A DNA stretch of 40,913 bases. Origin: Streptococcus ovuberis. Its GTDB lineage: Bacteria; Bacillota; Bacilli; Lactobacillales; Streptococcaceae. Position 1 is the stretch's first letter, and the number at the start of each line of letters is the position of its first letter. The notes under the pieces were generated by a model that saw only the letters and a list, made by a program, of their open reading frames with translations, ran no database searches and had not been told where the DNA came from. Below, piece by piece: positions 19,045 through 29,117 of this stretch. Location of the stretch: the NCBI RefSeq assembly GCF_012396585.1, contig NZ_JAAXPR010000021.1:1-40913 (forward strand), read 5' to 3'. The translations under genes were made by a program, and so were the position numbers.

Positions 19045-19091
19045 ACAAAAAGAGCAGCTAAATCTTCCTTTTATCAGTTGATTTAACTGCT
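19045..19091 (-). terminator. Terminator of pbp1b
   Basis: Stem AGCAG(C)TAAATC / GATTTA(A)CTGCT (19053-19064 and 19080-19091), one bulge or mismatch, followed on the minus strand by T5. It separates pbp1b from rpoB. Confidence 0.7.
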
Positions 19092-19190
19092 GTTAGTCTT
19101 ATTTGGACAATATTTCAAACAAAACTACGACAAATCGTTCTTATTATTATAGCTCATTTTGTCTTGTTTTGCAAGTTTTTATGTCTGGTT

Positions 19191-21668
19191 TTATGGTTCA
19201 GATTCCGCGACAGTTTCTTCACGAGTCTCACTATCTGCTTCTTGATTGTCTCCTCGCCTTGAACTACTTGCAGATGTCTCTTTCTCTTTCTCTTTCTCTT
19301 TCTCTTTCTCTTCTTCTTTGTCTTTCGGCTCCTCTTCTTCTCTATCCTTTAGCTCTTCTTCGGCAGTAACATTTCCTAAAATCCTATCCCAGGCCTTAGC
19401 ATAGTCACTATCTGTTCCACCAATCGCAAAACGATAATTAGTTACTGGCGCTCCATTTTTTGCCCAATAGCTAGTTGTAGTTTCCCCACCAAGGGTAATT
19501 TGACGTCCATTAATATGAAGCGTCCCTGGGCGCTGCCCAGTCATTTTTAAGACGGTTGAGGCTATAACACTATCATCTAATTGGAAGCGAGCGGATAAAT
19601 CCCCAAAGACATTGGGATCCGCTGCATAAATAGCTGCCGCCATCAAAGCCATGTAACGTGAATTTCGGTTGTACCCCGCATCATCTGGCATGCCCGTATT
19701 ATCATCGTGCCCTGCCCAACCGGTGAGCGTAATAGTCGGTGTACTGATGCTCAACCAGACATCCTTATAATAGTCTGTAGAGCCCGTTTTGCCAATCCAA
19801 TCGGCACCTGCCAAATGACCGTTAGCCGAACGTAGATTTGACAAATAATAAGTTGTCGCTCCTGAAGTAATAGGACCTCTTAGGAGCTGTTGCATAATCG
19901 TTGCTGCCGCTGGTGAAAAGACCTGAATCGGTTCCGCTTGATGCTGGTAAACAGCTTCTCCTCTTTCATCAACTATACTTTCCACCATATGGTACTTCTG
20001 ATAGACGCCATTATTTGCCAAGGTTTGATAAGCATTAGCCAACTGTGCAACAGTTACTTCCGCCCCAGAACCTAAGGGAAGACTCTCAATCCCATACTCT
20101 GGAATATGGATGTTCATCCCTTCCATATAACTTTTGACATCTACACCTGTGTTACGCAAAAGGCTGTAGGTCCAGTAAGCGGGGATATTCTGAGACTGAT
20201 TCAAAGCATTTTGGAGAGGTTCCATTTGGGTCCCTGAACTCACCCCATGCATAATTTTCTGGCCACTGGCATAGGTCGCTGGGTAATTTGACAGAAGTGA
20301 AGCTGAACCAAGTAAACCTTGATCCACCGCAATCGCATAAGGCAAAATCGGTTTGATACTGGAACCTGGTGATCGGTAGGTCGTTAAAGCATGATTGACC
20401 TGATTGGCGCCATAATTATAGCCGCCCACAAAGGCAATAACAGCCCCTGTCTTATTATCCAAGAGAACATTCCCTACCTCAACAGGAGAGGTACCATCTT
20501 GCAAGATTCCTGAGTTAGCCACGGCCGCCGCCTGCATGGCATTATAAACGGTCTGATTAATGGTCGTCTTAACTGTATAACCACCCAAACTCAGCTCCTG
20601 CGCAGCCATTTCCTTGTAGGTCGCCACTTTTTCAGCATTTTGCAAATCCGCTTCCGTCAATTTATCCCTTGCGACCAAAAGATTATAAATAATGTCTTGA
20701 GCTTCTTCAACGACCGCATAATAAAGATAGTCTCCACTATCTGTCACAATCGGCTCCCCAGGTAAAAAGTCTTGGGTGATATCATAAGCGGTGTAGATCT
20801 CATAGTCATCCTTACTTAGGGCACCCGTCCGATACAAATTGTAAAGGACATCGTGAGCTCTTCCCAACCCATAGGCTAAATTTTCAGGGGACTTCAGAGT
20901 GCCGTCCGCCGCGTATGGCGAATACACAATCGGACTCTGCGGGAGCCCAGCAATGAAGGCTGCTTGAGGAATTGATAATTCAGCTGCAGAGACCCCAAAG
21001 ATACCGCGTGCCGCCTCTTCGACACCAGCAATATTTTGACCATGATGATTGCGACCAAAGGAAGAGACATTGAGGTAAAGTGTCAAGATTTCATCCTTAG
21101 TAAGATGCCTCTCAAGCTCTAGCGCATAGACGATTTCAGACGCTTTTCGAGAATAAGTCAACTCATTGCCGACGACCTGCTGCTTAATTAATTGTTGAGT
21201 CAAGGTAGACCCACCACTAGATGATCCAACCCCTAAAGACCCTAAGGCCGCCCTGAAAATCGCTTTGGGAACGACACCCTTATGGTTCTGAAAATTCTCA
21301 TCTTCTGTTGCAATTACTGCTTGCTTGACATAGTCAGAAATAGCCTCGCTAGGAACTTCTTTACGCAGTAGATCTGATTTAACTTCCGAAATCATCGTCC
21401 CATCTGCGTATTGCAACTGCGAGATGCCTGTAACTTGGCTAGCACGACTGACTAAGGTTTCCTTATCCATCGGCTCAACAACTTCAAACAAACTACCAAT
21501 ATACCCCAGGGCTACCCCTGACCCAAACATACCAACCAGGAGTCCTAGCACAAACAAAATATTAAAACCGATTTTAAACCATCCCAAAAACTTGCCCCCA
21601 AATTCCCTGATTGGATGTGGCTGTCCCACCTTTATTTTCTTTAGCTTTTCAAAATCAAACTTAGCCAT
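19191..21668 (-). CDS. pbp1b: Penicillin-binding protein 1B (bifunctional glycosyltransferase/transpeptidase)
   Basis: Class A PBP that polymerises and cross-links peptidoglycan, 825 aa. The order is a short cytoplasmic N-terminus, one membrane helix (about 30-60), a GT51 domain with ATEDENF (catalytic Glu122) and GGSTLTQQLIKQ, and a transpeptidase domain with S436xxK439, S492xN494 and KTG 627-629. The last 60 residues are a charged, disordered tail containing a (Lys-Glu)n run encoded by six perfect copies of a hexanucleotide (19277-19312). The ATG at 21668 follows AAGGAG. It is divergent from tyrS, with a -10 (TATAAT, 21691-21696 minus) just 22 bases before the start codon. Confidence 0.95.
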   Translation of the reverse strand: MAKFDFEKLKKIKVGQPHPIREFGGKFLGWFKIGFNILFVLGLLVGMFGSGVALGYIGSLFEVVEPMDKETLVSRASQVTGISQLQYADGTMISEVKSDLLRKEVPSEAISDYVKQAVIATEDENFQNHKGVVPKAIFRAALGSLGVGSSSGGSTLTQQLIKQQVVGNELTYSRKASEIVYALELERHLTKDEILTLYLNVSSFGRNHHGQNIAGVEEAARGIFGVSAAELSIPQAAFIAGLPQSPIVYSPYAADGTLKSPENLAYGLGRAHDVLYNLYRTGALSKDDYEIYTAYDITQDFLPGEPIVTDSGDYLYYAVVEEAQDIIYNLLVARDKLTEADLQNAEKVATYKEMAAQELSLGGYTVKTTINQTVYNAMQAAAVANSGILQDGTSPVEVGNVLLDNKTGAVIAFVGGYNYGANQVNHALTTYRSPGSSIKPILPYAIAVDQGLLGSASLLSNYPATYASGQKIMHGVSSGTQMEPLQNALNQSQNIPAYWTYSLLRNTGVDVKSYMEGMNIHIPEYGIESLPLGSGAEVTVAQLANAYQTLANNGVYQKYHMVESIVDERGEAVYQHQAEPIQVFSPAAATIMQQLLRGPITSGATTYYLSNLRSANGHLAGADWIGKTGSTDYYKDVWLSISTPTITLTGWAGHDDNTGMPDDAGYNRNSRYMALMAAAIYAADPNVFGDLSARFQLDDSVIASTVLKMTGQRPGTLHINGRQITLGGETTTSYWAKNGAPVTNYRFAIGGTDSDYAKAWDRILGNVTAEEELKDREEEEPKDKEEEKEKEKEKEKETSASSSRRGDNQEADSETREETVAESEP
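19277..19312 (+). repeat. Hexanucleotide microsatellite in the pbp1b tail
   Basis: Six perfect tandem copies of TCTCTT (plus strand). Because the unit is six bases, gain or loss keeps the frame and only changes the number of Lys-Glu pairs in the PBP1B C-terminal tail. Confidence 0.9.
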
Positions 21669-21690
21669 AGTAACTCCTTATACTCGTCCC

Positions 21691-21743
21691 ATTATAACAA
21701 ATTTACTAAAAGTTTTCCATTCCTACATGAATTGTGTTATAAT
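21691..21743. promoter_or_regulatory. Divergent promoters of pbp1b and tyrS
   Basis: TATAAT at 21691-21696 on the minus strand for pbp1b and TATAAT at 21738-21743 on the plus strand for tyrS, 41 bases apart. Both -35 regions are weak and overlap around 21713-21720. The tyrS leader is only about 25 bases, so there is no T-box riboswitch. Confidence 0.6.
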
Positions 21744-21774
21744 GTGACCATTACTGAAAAAAGGAGAATAGCCG

Positions 21775-23031
21775 ATGAATATCTTTGATGAACTCAAAGC
21801 CCGTGGCCTCGTCTTTCAGACGACAGACGAAGACGCCCTCAAAAAAGCCCTAGCAGAAGGGACTGTGGCCTATTATTCGGGCTATGATCCGACAGCCGAC
21901 AGTCTTCACCTCGGACACTTGGTGCCAATTTTGGTCTGTCGTCACCTGCAATTAGCGGGACATAAGCCTTATCCGCTGGTGGGCGGAGCGACTGGTCTCA
22001 TCGGCGACCCATCCTTTAAGGATGCGGAGCGGAGCTTGCAAACCAAAGAAACCGTCGACGGTTGGGTGCAAAAAATCCAAGGGCAGCTCTCGCGCTTTCT
22101 TGATTTTGAAAACGGAGCAAATAAGGCTGTTATGACCAACAACTACGACTGGTTTGGCAGCATTAGCTTCATTGATTTTCTGCGTGATGTCGGCAAGTAC
22201 TTTACCGTCAACTACATGATGGGCAAGGAATCCGTAAAAAAACGCATTGAAACAGGCATTTCCTACACCGAATTTGCCTACCAAATCATGCAGGGATATG
22301 ATTTTTACGAGCTCAACCGCCTCTACGATGTGACCCTACAAATCGGCGGCTCCGACCAGTGGGGCAACATGACCGCAGGTACCGAATTGCTTCGCCGAAA
22401 GGGCGATAAGACAGGACACGTCATCACTGTTCCCCTCATCACCGATAGCACTGGCAAAAAATTTGGCAAGTCCGAGGGTAACGCTATCTGGTTGGACGCG
22501 GACAAGACCAGCCCTTACGAGATGTACCAGTTCTGGCTCAATGTTATGGATGCCGACGCTATCCGTTTCCTCAAGATTTTTACCTTCCTGTCTTTGGAAG
22601 AAATCGCTGAGCTGGAAAGCCAGTTCCTCGCAGCACCACATGAACGCCTTGCCCAGAAAGTTCTAGCAAAAGAAGTCGTGACCTTAGTACACGGTGAAGA
22701 AGCCTACCAGCAAGCCCTCAAGATTACCGAGCAACTCTTTGCAGGCAACATCAAAGAACTCTCTGCTAAAGAGCTCAAGCAAGGACTCAGCAACGTACCA
22801 AACTATACCGTTAAAACCGATGACAGCCACAACATCGTAGAACTGCTCGTCACCTCAGGTATTGTCAACTCAAAACGCCAAGCCCGTGAGGATGTCCAAA
22901 ATGGTGCCATCTCCCTCAACGGCGACCGCATCCAAGACCTCGATTACCAACTGACTGATACAGACAAAATCGACGGAGAACTGACCGTTATCCGCCGCGG
23001 CAAGAAAAAATACTTTGTTTTGACTTATTAA
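21775..23031 (+). CDS. tyrS: Tyrosine--tRNA ligase
   Basis: Class I aminoacyl-tRNA synthetase that charges tRNA-Tyr, cytosolic homodimer, 418 aa. The HIGH motif appears as HLGH (45-48) and the KMSKS loop as KFGKS (229-233), both characteristic of bacterial TyrRS. The tyrosine pocket is marked by YSGYDPT and GGSDQWGN. The C-terminal S4-like RNA-binding domain starts around residue 350 ([23 protein letters not shown]). AAAGGAG lies 8-9 bases before the ATG. Codon use here is noticeably richer in C-ending codons than in the neighbouring genes. Confidence 0.97.
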   Translation: MNIFDELKARGLVFQTTDEDALKKALAEGTVAYYSGYDPTADSLHLGHLVPILVCRHLQLAGHKPYPLVGGATGLIGDPSFKDAERSLQTKETVDGWVQKIQGQLSRFLDFENGANKAVMTNNYDWFGSISFIDFLRDVGKYFTVNYMMGKESVKKRIETGISYTEFAYQIMQGYDFYELNRLYDVTLQIGGSDQWGNMTAGTELLRRKGDKTGHVITVPLITDSTGKKFGKSEGNAIWLDADKTSPYEMYQFWLNVMDADAIRFLKIFTFLSLEEIAELESQFLAAPHERLAQKVLAKEVVTLVHGEEAYQQALKITEQLFAGNIKELSAKELKQGLSNVPNYTVKTDDSHNIVELLVTSGIVNSKRQAREDVQNGAISLNGDRIQDLDYQLTDTDKIDGELTVIRRGKKKYFVLTY

Positions 23032-23045
23032 ACCGACTAACCAAA

Positions 23046-23086
23046 AACCTGCTAGAGTCTAAAGTGTAGACCCTAGCAGGTTTTTT
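23046..23086. terminator. Bidirectional terminator between tyrS and clpC
   Basis: Long stem AACCTGCTAGxGTCTA / TAGACxCTAGCAGGTT with loop AAGTG. T6 follows on the plus strand and T5 on the minus strand, so it serves both converging genes. Confidence 0.9.
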
Positions 23087-23107
23087 CAATTATCTTTTTA
23101 AGAATCG

Positions 23108-25540
23108 TTAATCACTTGAAATCGTCAAGTGGAGTTTATCATTTTTTACGCCCACTTTCAGCAGACTTCCTGCTGATAGTTGACCACCTAATAGCTTTTC
23201 GGCCAACGGATCTTCCAAATGGGTCTGAATCACCCGGCGCAAGGGCCTTGCCCCCATTTCTGGATCATAACCTAATTTAGCCAATACTTTCAAAGCGGAT
23301 GGCTGAATCTTCGTTTCAATGCCTTTTTCTTCTAGACTAGCAAGCAGAGGCTTGATCATTACCTTAACGACTTCCTGCATGTGCTCCTGACTCAAACTGT
23401 GGAAGACGATTTTTTCATCAATTCGGTTGATAAATTCTGGCCGATAGTATTTTTTCAACTCCTCGAAAATACGTTTTTCCATATTTTGGTGATCAAAACT
23501 GATATCCTTGGCCCCAAAACCAACCGTCTTATCATCCCGAAGCGCTGTTGCTCCAAGATTGGACGTCATGATAATCAAGGTATTTGAAAAATCCACTTTA
23601 CGCCCACGACTATCAGTTAATTGCCCATCATCCAAAACTTGAAGTAAAATGTTAAACGTATCCGGATGAGCCTTTTCCACCTCATCAAAGAGAAGAACAG
23701 CGTATGGCTTGTTGCGAACTTTCTCCGTCAACTCACCGCCTTCTTCATAACCTACATAGCCTGGGGGGGCACCGTTAAGGCGACTGGCGGCAAATTTTTC
23801 CATATACTCACTCATATCAAACCGAATCAAAGCTTCCTCATCATCAAAAAGCACCTCTGCTAAGGCTTTAGCCAGCTCCGTCTTGCCGACCCCTGTCGGA
23901 CCTAGGAACATAAAGGAACCAATAGGTCGTTTGGCTTGACGGATTCCTGATTGATTCCGACGGATTGCACGACTGACTGCTGAAACAGCTGAATCTTGAC
24001 CAATAACGCGTTTGTGCAGTTCTGATTCCAAGTTAAGGTAGCGTTTGGCATCTGTTTTCGTTAACTTAGTCACGGGAATGCCAGATAAGCGGCTCAATGT
24101 TTCTAAGATATCTTCTGAACGCACCTCAATAAGGGATTGGTTTGTATCTTTATCTAGTAATTTTGAAGCAGCAGCCCATTTTCCAGCCATCAAGGCCTGG
24201 TCAAGCGCATCCAATTCAGGCCGAACACCGACAAACCCCGCTCGGTTCTGGGCAGTAGCTGCCGCCTCATCCAAGAGATCTATGGCTGAATCAGGAAGAT
24301 TTTTGCTCGTCAAATAACGCTTGGCATAGCGAACCGCAACATCAACGGCTTGGTCAGTGATTGCAACCCCGTGGTAGGCCTCATAGGCCGGGCGCAAGCC
24401 CAGCAAAATAGATTTAGCATCTGCCTCAGATGGTGCCTCTACGACAATTTTGGCAAACCGTCGGGATAAGGCCGAATCCTTTTCAATATGTTTCTGAAAT
24501 TCCTCTTGGGTCGTCGCACCAATCATGTGTAAGGTCCCACGCGAAAGAGCCGGTTTCAAGATATTGGCAGCATCCATGGTACTGTCAATCCCACTGCCAC
24601 TCCCCATAATAGTGTGTAGCTCATCTACAAACAGAATCACGTGACCATCTTCTTCTATGTCTTCAATGATATTATTCATCCGCTCTTCAAAGTCACCCCT
24701 GAAGCGGGTCCCCGCAAGCACTGCCATCAATTCCAACTCTAAGACCCGCATCTTAGCCAAGGTCTCAGGAACTTCTCCTTTGGCAATACGCTGGGCAAGA
24801 CCAAGGGCTAGAGCTGTTTTACCAACCCCAGCAGCACCGACTAACACGGGATTATTCTTGGTTTTTCGACTCAAAACTTGAATCATCCGAGAGATTTCGT
24901 CATCTCGGCCAATCACAGGTTCCATTAGCCCCTGCCTTGCTGCTTCTGTCAAGTCCTTAGTATAATCTTCTAGACCACCGCTAGGGGTGTTAGGCATGCC
25001 CATCATATTGGCAGTCTGATTTCTGTTACTCACCTGCCCCTTCATCATGGCACGAATAGCCTTAATCTCTGCCTTACCAATACCAGCTTTTTGCTCCAAA
25101 TTCTTGCGGAGGTCGATCAAAGAAGGCTCGTTCTCCGCCTGACCAGCTCTAAAACCAACCTCTTCCAGTACACGACTAGCTACAGAAGAGCCGTCTAAAA
25201 TAATCGCCAAAAGCAGATGTTCCGTCCCAAGCTCCTTGGCTTTGAGGCTTTGGGCAATGGACTCAGCAAATGTTGTCAAAGCCATCAAACGTTTAGAATG
25301 AGGGAGGAGGTCAAAGTCTCCTACCTCTTCTCGCATCTCTTTTTCAGTGATTTTATAGATCGCACGCTCATAATCATCAAAGTCAAAGTCAAAATCCATC
25401 AAACTAGCACCTGCAATTGACTCCAGATTTCCGATAAAGCTCAACAAAACATGCCAGGATTCAACCGCCTGGCAACCGTAACGCTGGGCAAGAATTTGAC
25501 CATCTTCCCAAGCGACTCTCATACCATGTGATAACTTCAT
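23108..25540 (-). CDS. clpC: ATP-dependent Clp protease ATP-binding subunit ClpC
   Basis: HSP100 unfoldase that feeds substrates to ClpP or disaggregates proteins, cytosolic hexamer, 810 aa. The Clp N-domain repeats (about 1-145) are followed by a first AAA+ module (Walker A GAAGVGKT at 235-242, Walker B VILFVDELH) and a middle domain. A second AAA+ module (Walker A GPTGVGKT, Walker B VLLFDEVEKAHPD, sensor LIIMTSNLG) and the D2-small C-terminus complete it. The ATG sits two bases after the ctsR stop, with AGGAAAGAG inside the end of ctsR, so expression is coupled to ctsR and controlled by the same operator. Confidence 0.97.
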   Translation of the reverse strand: MKLSHGMRVAWEDGQILAQRYGCQAVESWHVLLSFIGNLESIAGASLMDFDFDFDDYERAIYKITEKEMREEVGDFDLLPHSKRLMALTTFAESIAQSLKAKELGTEHLLLAIILDGSSVASRVLEEVGFRAGQAENEPSLIDLRKNLEQKAGIGKAEIKAIRAMMKGQVSNRNQTANMMGMPNTPSGGLEDYTKDLTEAARQGLMEPVIGRDDEISRMIQVLSRKTKNNPVLVGAAGVGKTALALGLAQRIAKGEVPETLAKMRVLELELMAVLAGTRFRGDFEERMNNIIEDIEEDGHVILFVDELHTIMGSGSGIDSTMDAANILKPALSRGTLHMIGATTQEEFQKHIEKDSALSRRFAKIVVEAPSEADAKSILLGLRPAYEAYHGVAITDQAVDVAVRYAKRYLTSKNLPDSAIDLLDEAAATAQNRAGFVGVRPELDALDQALMAGKWAAASKLLDKDTNQSLIEVRSEDILETLSRLSGIPVTKLTKTDAKRYLNLESELHKRVIGQDSAVSAVSRAIRRNQSGIRQAKRPIGSFMFLGPTGVGKTELAKALAEVLFDDEEALIRFDMSEYMEKFAASRLNGAPPGYVGYEEGGELTEKVRNKPYAVLLFDEVEKAHPDTFNILLQVLDDGQLTDSRGRKVDFSNTLIIMTSNLGATALRDDKTVGFGAKDISFDHQNMEKRIFEELKKYYRPEFINRIDEKIVFHSLSQEHMQEVVKVMIKPLLASLEEKGIETKIQPSALKVLAKLGYDPEMGARPLRRVIQTHLEDPLAEKLLGGQLSAGSLLKVGVKNDKLHLTISSD

Positions 25541-25542
25541 AC

Positions 25543-25998
25543 TTACTCTTTCCTATCTAGTTGTCGTATAATCTTTCTAAGGGATCGCGCTCGAATCGCA
25601 GGCGCATCCTCACCTAGAACGTCATCTGTATTAACCGCTAAGATTAAATTACCTTCTCTCTCCGTCATCAACCCTTGCTCATAAAGCATTTGTACAATAT
25701 CCGCAAACACTTGTTGGCTCAATTGTTCCCCAAGACTTAATCTAAGCCCCTCTAAGCGATGATGATGATCTGAAAAATCAATCTTATCAATCCTTATGTA
25801 GCCTCCACCACCACGCTTACTTTCTACAATATATCCTCGGCTCTGAGTAAAACGCGTTTTAATGACATAATTAATCTGGCTCGGTACCACCTGAAAAGAA
25901 GCTGCGATCTCACTACGTTTAAGTTCAACAAACCCAGCCTTAGCTAACAGACCTTTAATGTAAACCTCGATACTGTCCGTCGTATTTTTCGGCTCCAT
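25543..25998 (-). CDS. ctsR: Transcriptional repressor CtsR
   Basis: Class III heat-shock repressor, a dimeric winged-helix DNA-binding protein of 151 aa. The N-terminal helix-turn-helix (SEIAASFQVVPSQINYVIKTRF) is followed by the RGYIVESKRGGGGYIRI wing, whose glycine-rich tip is the thermosensor in this family. The C-terminal half is the dimerisation and arginine-kinase-target region. The ATG follows GAGGAGG. Operon ctsR-clpC lacks the mcsA and mcsB genes found in Bacillus, as is usual for streptococci. A CtsR operator overlaps its own transcription start, giving autoregulation. Confidence 0.96.
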   Translation of the reverse strand: MEPKNTTDSIEVYIKGLLAKAGFVELKRSEIAASFQVVPSQINYVIKTRFTQSRGYIVESKRGGGGYIRIDKIDFSDHHHRLEGLRLSLGEQLSQQVFADIVQMLYEQGLMTEREGNLILAVNTDDVLGEDAPAIRARSLRKIIRQLDRKE

Positions 25999-26009
25999 AG
26001 GTTACCTCC

Positions 26010-26035
26010 TCTGACTATCTTTGACTATTATTATA
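26010..26035 (-). promoter_or_regulatory. CtsR operator and promoter of ctsR-clpC
   Basis: On the minus strand TATAAT (26030-26035) is followed by the tandem heptads AGTCAAA-GAT-AGTCAGA (26010-26026). These match the CtsR operator RGTCAAANANRGTCAAA except for one base in the second repeat. The operator spans the expected transcription start. Confidence 0.85.
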
Positions 26036-26372
26036 TCGAAAACACAGCTGTTTGAAAAGGAAAAAGACATACGATCTAAAGGGAAGCCTCCTCATGTCAT
26101 GCTCAGGTACCTTAATCTCCTCACATCCGAAATGCCCTCCTCTCAAGAGAAGAGTCTCGACTTATTACCAACTGCTACCCCAAAAGGTTTCCTAGCGAGT
26201 GATTGCTAAACACATAGCCGCCAAAACACCTGCCATGGTTTCAAGCAGCATATGAACAGCTAGGCACACTTTGATTGATAGCCCGTTAAATAACGACCAA
26301 GCGCCTAATGACTAGCCTAAACGCATCTCGTCCATTTATCTAAGCATTAGAAGCTGGCAAAGACCAAGCCTA
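26036..26372. other. Intergenic region with a possible degraded reading frame
   Basis: About 340 bases between the ctsR promoter and the next gene. No intact gene is seen. On the minus strand 26192-26311 is an open stretch of 39 codons ending in TAG, with a hydrophobic alpha-helical look (LLETMAGVLAAMCLAITR) but no start with a ribosome site. It may be the 3' end of a lost membrane-protein gene. The forward frame at 26021-26209 has no supporting signal. Confidence 0.35.
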
Positions 26373-27815
26373 TTATCTCCGAGACGCTTTAATAGCTCGT
26401 TCAGCAATTTTTTGAATTTTGATTGTGGAATTATTCTGGTAAATAACCCCATTGATCAATTCTCCGTGAGCAAAAAGGGTTGGTAAAAGGCCAAAGCGTG
26501 GCGAGATGACCTGAGCGGTTTCAGCTAGAACGCTGAGTCCTCCCTGCTCATCTATTTGAATCAATCGGTGATTGAGTAGATTCTTCAATAAAACTGTGGC
26601 CTTATCTTGATTCTCTAGAGTCAGATGGTAGCCGGTAGCATTAACGACCTGCCTTACATGATAGGATTTTCCGTCTTCAACCGTTATCGCAAACCCATCC
26701 TCTATCGCCACCACATTCGTCACCTGATCCAAGAGCTGCAAACGCCCACTCCGACCAGCCTCTAGGATTGTCCTAGCAGAGACTTCAGGCATAGGATTAC
26801 GCAGATTAATGATCTTTTTTTCATAACGAACTTGGTAGTTTTTTTGATCGGATCTGGTCATTAAAGGCCATAAGTCCGTCAACCAATCCGCCACACGTGA
26901 TGCCAATTGTTGCAATTGATAAAGCTGTTCAGGATAATTTTTAGCCAAATTTATCCCACTTATACCTGGGGCTAAATACGTTCCACAGACGCTTGCCCAA
27001 TCTTCGAAACCAAGCGCCTGCAGCTCCGCTTCAAAAAGTGCCTCAAAATCACTGAATGAAAAATACTCTTTTTGGCATAATTCCTTAAACTTAGCATCTG
27101 TCATAACCTCCCAATGAAGAGGCTTATCAGCCAAGATGCGGACCGTTGGAAAGGCATTCGACCGAGAAAAAGCCAATACCGTTGTCTCAGGCTGGCTCAG
27201 TAGACATTTCAACACATCCACTGCTGCAAGACCAGTACCTATAAGCCCAACCTCCCTAGCTTCCGATCGAGCCTGTCCAAGATTCTTAAGAGGATAGGGA
27301 TCACCTATGTAGTTGGAGTATCCTTCCAGTCGGTAAGGATCAATGGGTGGCAAATCGCCACAGGCCAAGTGAATCTCATCAAATATGACACCATAAACTT
27401 GCCCATCAACTGTCACTTGCCATCGCTGTGTCTTTGGCAGGTAGGTCAGACCATCCACTCGTCTTAGGACAAGGTCTACCCCTAGCTGGTCGATCAATGC
27501 TCGCCCTCTTTCAGACATGTATCGCCCGTAGAGAGCACGACTGACATAGTCCCGATCTGTTGCGTAGCCATTCTCTTTTAGCCAAGCCAAAAAATCAGTC
27601 ATTTCCCGATAATCAAAGGAAATATCATCAATAGGTGAATTAATCAGAGCCAAATCCACATCCTCTTGAAAGGGAATCCCACGGCCGAAATGTAACTGAT
27701 CCTCAAAGCAGACAATGGTCAGTTTTTCTTGTTCCACTCTCTCTAATCTAGATAAGGCCAGCAAAACACCAAACCCACTAACCCCCATTCCAATAATCCC
27801 AATTGTTCTTCTCAT
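26373..27815 (-). CDS. FAD/NAD(P)-binding oxidoreductase-like protein
   Basis: A 480-aa cytosolic protein. An N-terminal dinucleotide-binding fold GIIGMGVSGFG (about 6-16) and a second one at GLIGTGLAAVDVLK (about 190) indicate binding of FAD and a nicotinamide nucleotide. The pattern fits the FAD-NAD(P)-binding family related to monooxygenases and hydroxylases (HI0933/NAD_binding_9-like). VVNATGYHL near residue 395 is the typical ATG motif of such flavoproteins. No substrate can be named. ATG 27815 follows GAGGGGG at eight bases. Single gene between ctsR and tsf, no obvious partner. Confidence 0.8.
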   Translation of the reverse strand: MRRTIGIIGMGVSGFGVLLALSRLERVEQEKLTIVCFEDQLHFGRGIPFQEDVDLALINSPIDDISFDYREMTDFLAWLKENGYATDRDYVSRALYGRYMSERGRALIDQLGVDLVLRRVDGLTYLPKTQRWQVTVDGQVYGVIFDEIHLACGDLPPIDPYRLEGYSNYIGDPYPLKNLGQARSEAREVGLIGTGLAAVDVLKCLLSQPETTVLAFSRSNAFPTVRILADKPLHWEVMTDAKFKELCQKEYFSFSDFEALFEAELQALGFEDWASVCGTYLAPGISGINLAKNYPEQLYQLQQLASRVADWLTDLWPLMTRSDQKNYQVRYEKKIINLRNPMPEVSARTILEAGRSGRLQLLDQVTNVVAIEDGFAITVEDGKSYHVRQVVNATGYHLTLENQDKATVLLKNLLNHRLIQIDEQGGLSVLAETAQVISPRFGLLPTLFAHGELINGVIYQNNSTIKIQKIAERAIKASRR

Positions 27816-27943
27816 TACCGTATCCCCCTCAAGTTATCTTATCATAATCTACCTTATCTGTCCGCAAAAGAATAGGCTCATTTTCTGCCTCCGTCATGTT
27901 TTAGTGACTCTTGACTATTGGTCTAACCTCTGTCTCTAACAAA

Positions 27944-27981
27944 GAAAAAGAACCTGACTCCTAGTTTATTGGGAATCAGGT
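27944..27981 (-). terminator. Terminator of rpsB-tsf
   Basis: Stem ACCTGA-TTCCC / GGGAA-TCAGGT type (27952-27961 with 27971-27981, one mismatch). It is followed on the minus strand by a T-rich tail, about 50 bases after the tsf stop. Confidence 0.75.
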
Positions 27982-28030
27982 CCTCTTTCAAATGCTTTTA
28001 TTATTTATGGTAACAATGATTCTAGAGCTA

Positions 28031-29071
28031 TTATTTACCAAGAGCAGCAGCCATTGTTGCAGCTACTTCCGCTTCAAAATCATTTGAGCTTTTTTCGATA
28101 CCATCACCCACTTCAAAACGTTTGAAGTCAACTACTTTAGCACCTACGCTATCAAGGTAAGCTTCAACAGTCTTGCTGTCATCCATGATGTAAACTTGAG
28201 CAAGAAGGGTGTAGGCTTGGTCAACTTGGGTGTTGTCAAGCAAGAAACGATCTAATTTACCAGGCAAAATTTTGCCCCAGATTTGTTCTGGTTTGCCTTC
28301 TGCTGCCAATTCAGCCTTGATGTCTTCCTCTGCTTGAGCTAAAACATCCTCTGTCAACTGCGCTTTTGAACCATACTTCAAGAGTGGAAGAGCTGGTTTA
28401 TCAACCATAGCACGGCTTTCATTGTCTTGTTCGATCTTGTGGTTCAATTGAGCCAATTCATCCTTAACGAATTGTGGATCCAATTCAGTGTAAGACAAAA
28501 CAGTTGGTTTCATAGCAGCGATATGCATAGATACTTGCTTAGCAAGCGCTTCGTCGCCACCTTCGATTACTGAGATAACACCGATACGACCACCATTATG
28601 TTGGTAAGCACCGAAGACTTGGTCATCCGTCTTTTCAATCAAAGCAAAACGACGGAAGGAAATCTTTTCACCAATAGTTGCGGTTGCTGATACAAAAGCC
28701 GCTTCCAAAGATTCACCAGAGGCAGTTGTCAAAGCAAGAGCTTCTGCATCAGTCGCCGGACGGCCTTTAGCAATCACTTCTGCCGCTTCTTTAACCAAGC
28801 TAACGAATTGATCGTTTTTAGCTACAAAGTCTGTTTCAGAGTTGACTTCAACAACAGCTGCGAAGTTGCCATCAACATAAACACCTGTCAAGCCTTCTGC
28901 GGCAACGCGATCAGCTTTCTTAGCTGCCTTAGCCATCCCTTTTTCACGCAACAGCTCAATCGCCTTGTCGATGTCACCATCAGTTTCAACCAAGGCTTTT
29001 TTCGCGTCCATAACGCCAGCACCTGATTTTTCACGCAATTCTTTTACCAAAGCTGCAGTAATTTCTGCCAT
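28031..29071 (-). CDS. tsf: Elongation factor Ts
   Basis: Guanine nucleotide exchange factor that reloads EF-Tu with GTP, 346 aa, the long form common in streptococci. The N-terminal UBA-like domain includes the conserved [19 protein letters not shown] and [22 protein letters not shown]. The core contains [21 protein letters not shown] and the coiled-coil region with [13 protein letters not shown]. The ATG follows GGAGGA. It is the second gene of the rpsB operon, reached only through the hairpin in the 67-base spacer. Confidence 0.97.
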   Translation of the reverse strand: MAEITAALVKELREKSGAGVMDAKKALVETDGDIDKAIELLREKGMAKAAKKADRVAAEGLTGVYVDGNFAAVVEVNSETDFVAKNDQFVSLVKEAAEVIAKGRPATDAEALALTTASGESLEAAFVSATATIGEKISFRRFALIEKTDDQVFGAYQHNGGRIGVISVIEGGDEALAKQVSMHIAAMKPTVLSYTELDPQFVKDELAQLNHKIEQDNESRAMVDKPALPLLKYGSKAQLTEDVLAQAEEDIKAELAAEGKPEQIWGKILPGKLDRFLLDNTQVDQAYTLLAQVYIMDDSKTVEAYLDSVGAKVVDFKRFEVGDGIEKSSNDFEAEVAATMAAALGK

Positions 29072-29089
29072 TATTAGTCCTCCATTTTA

Positions 29090-29117
29090 TAAAAAGGAGA
29101 GGGCTGGGCCCGCCCCT
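29090..29117 (-). terminator. Attenuator-like hairpin between rpsB and tsf
   Basis: A GC-rich hairpin (GGGC-GGGCCCA-GCCC core) is followed on the minus strand by CTCTCC and T5. It lies between the two genes of one operon and may set the tsf to rpsB ratio by partial termination. Confidence 0.5.

Noticed and set aside
21700..21775. Possible T-box riboswitch for tyrS.
   Set aside because: The leader between promoter and ATG is only about 25-30 bases, far too short.
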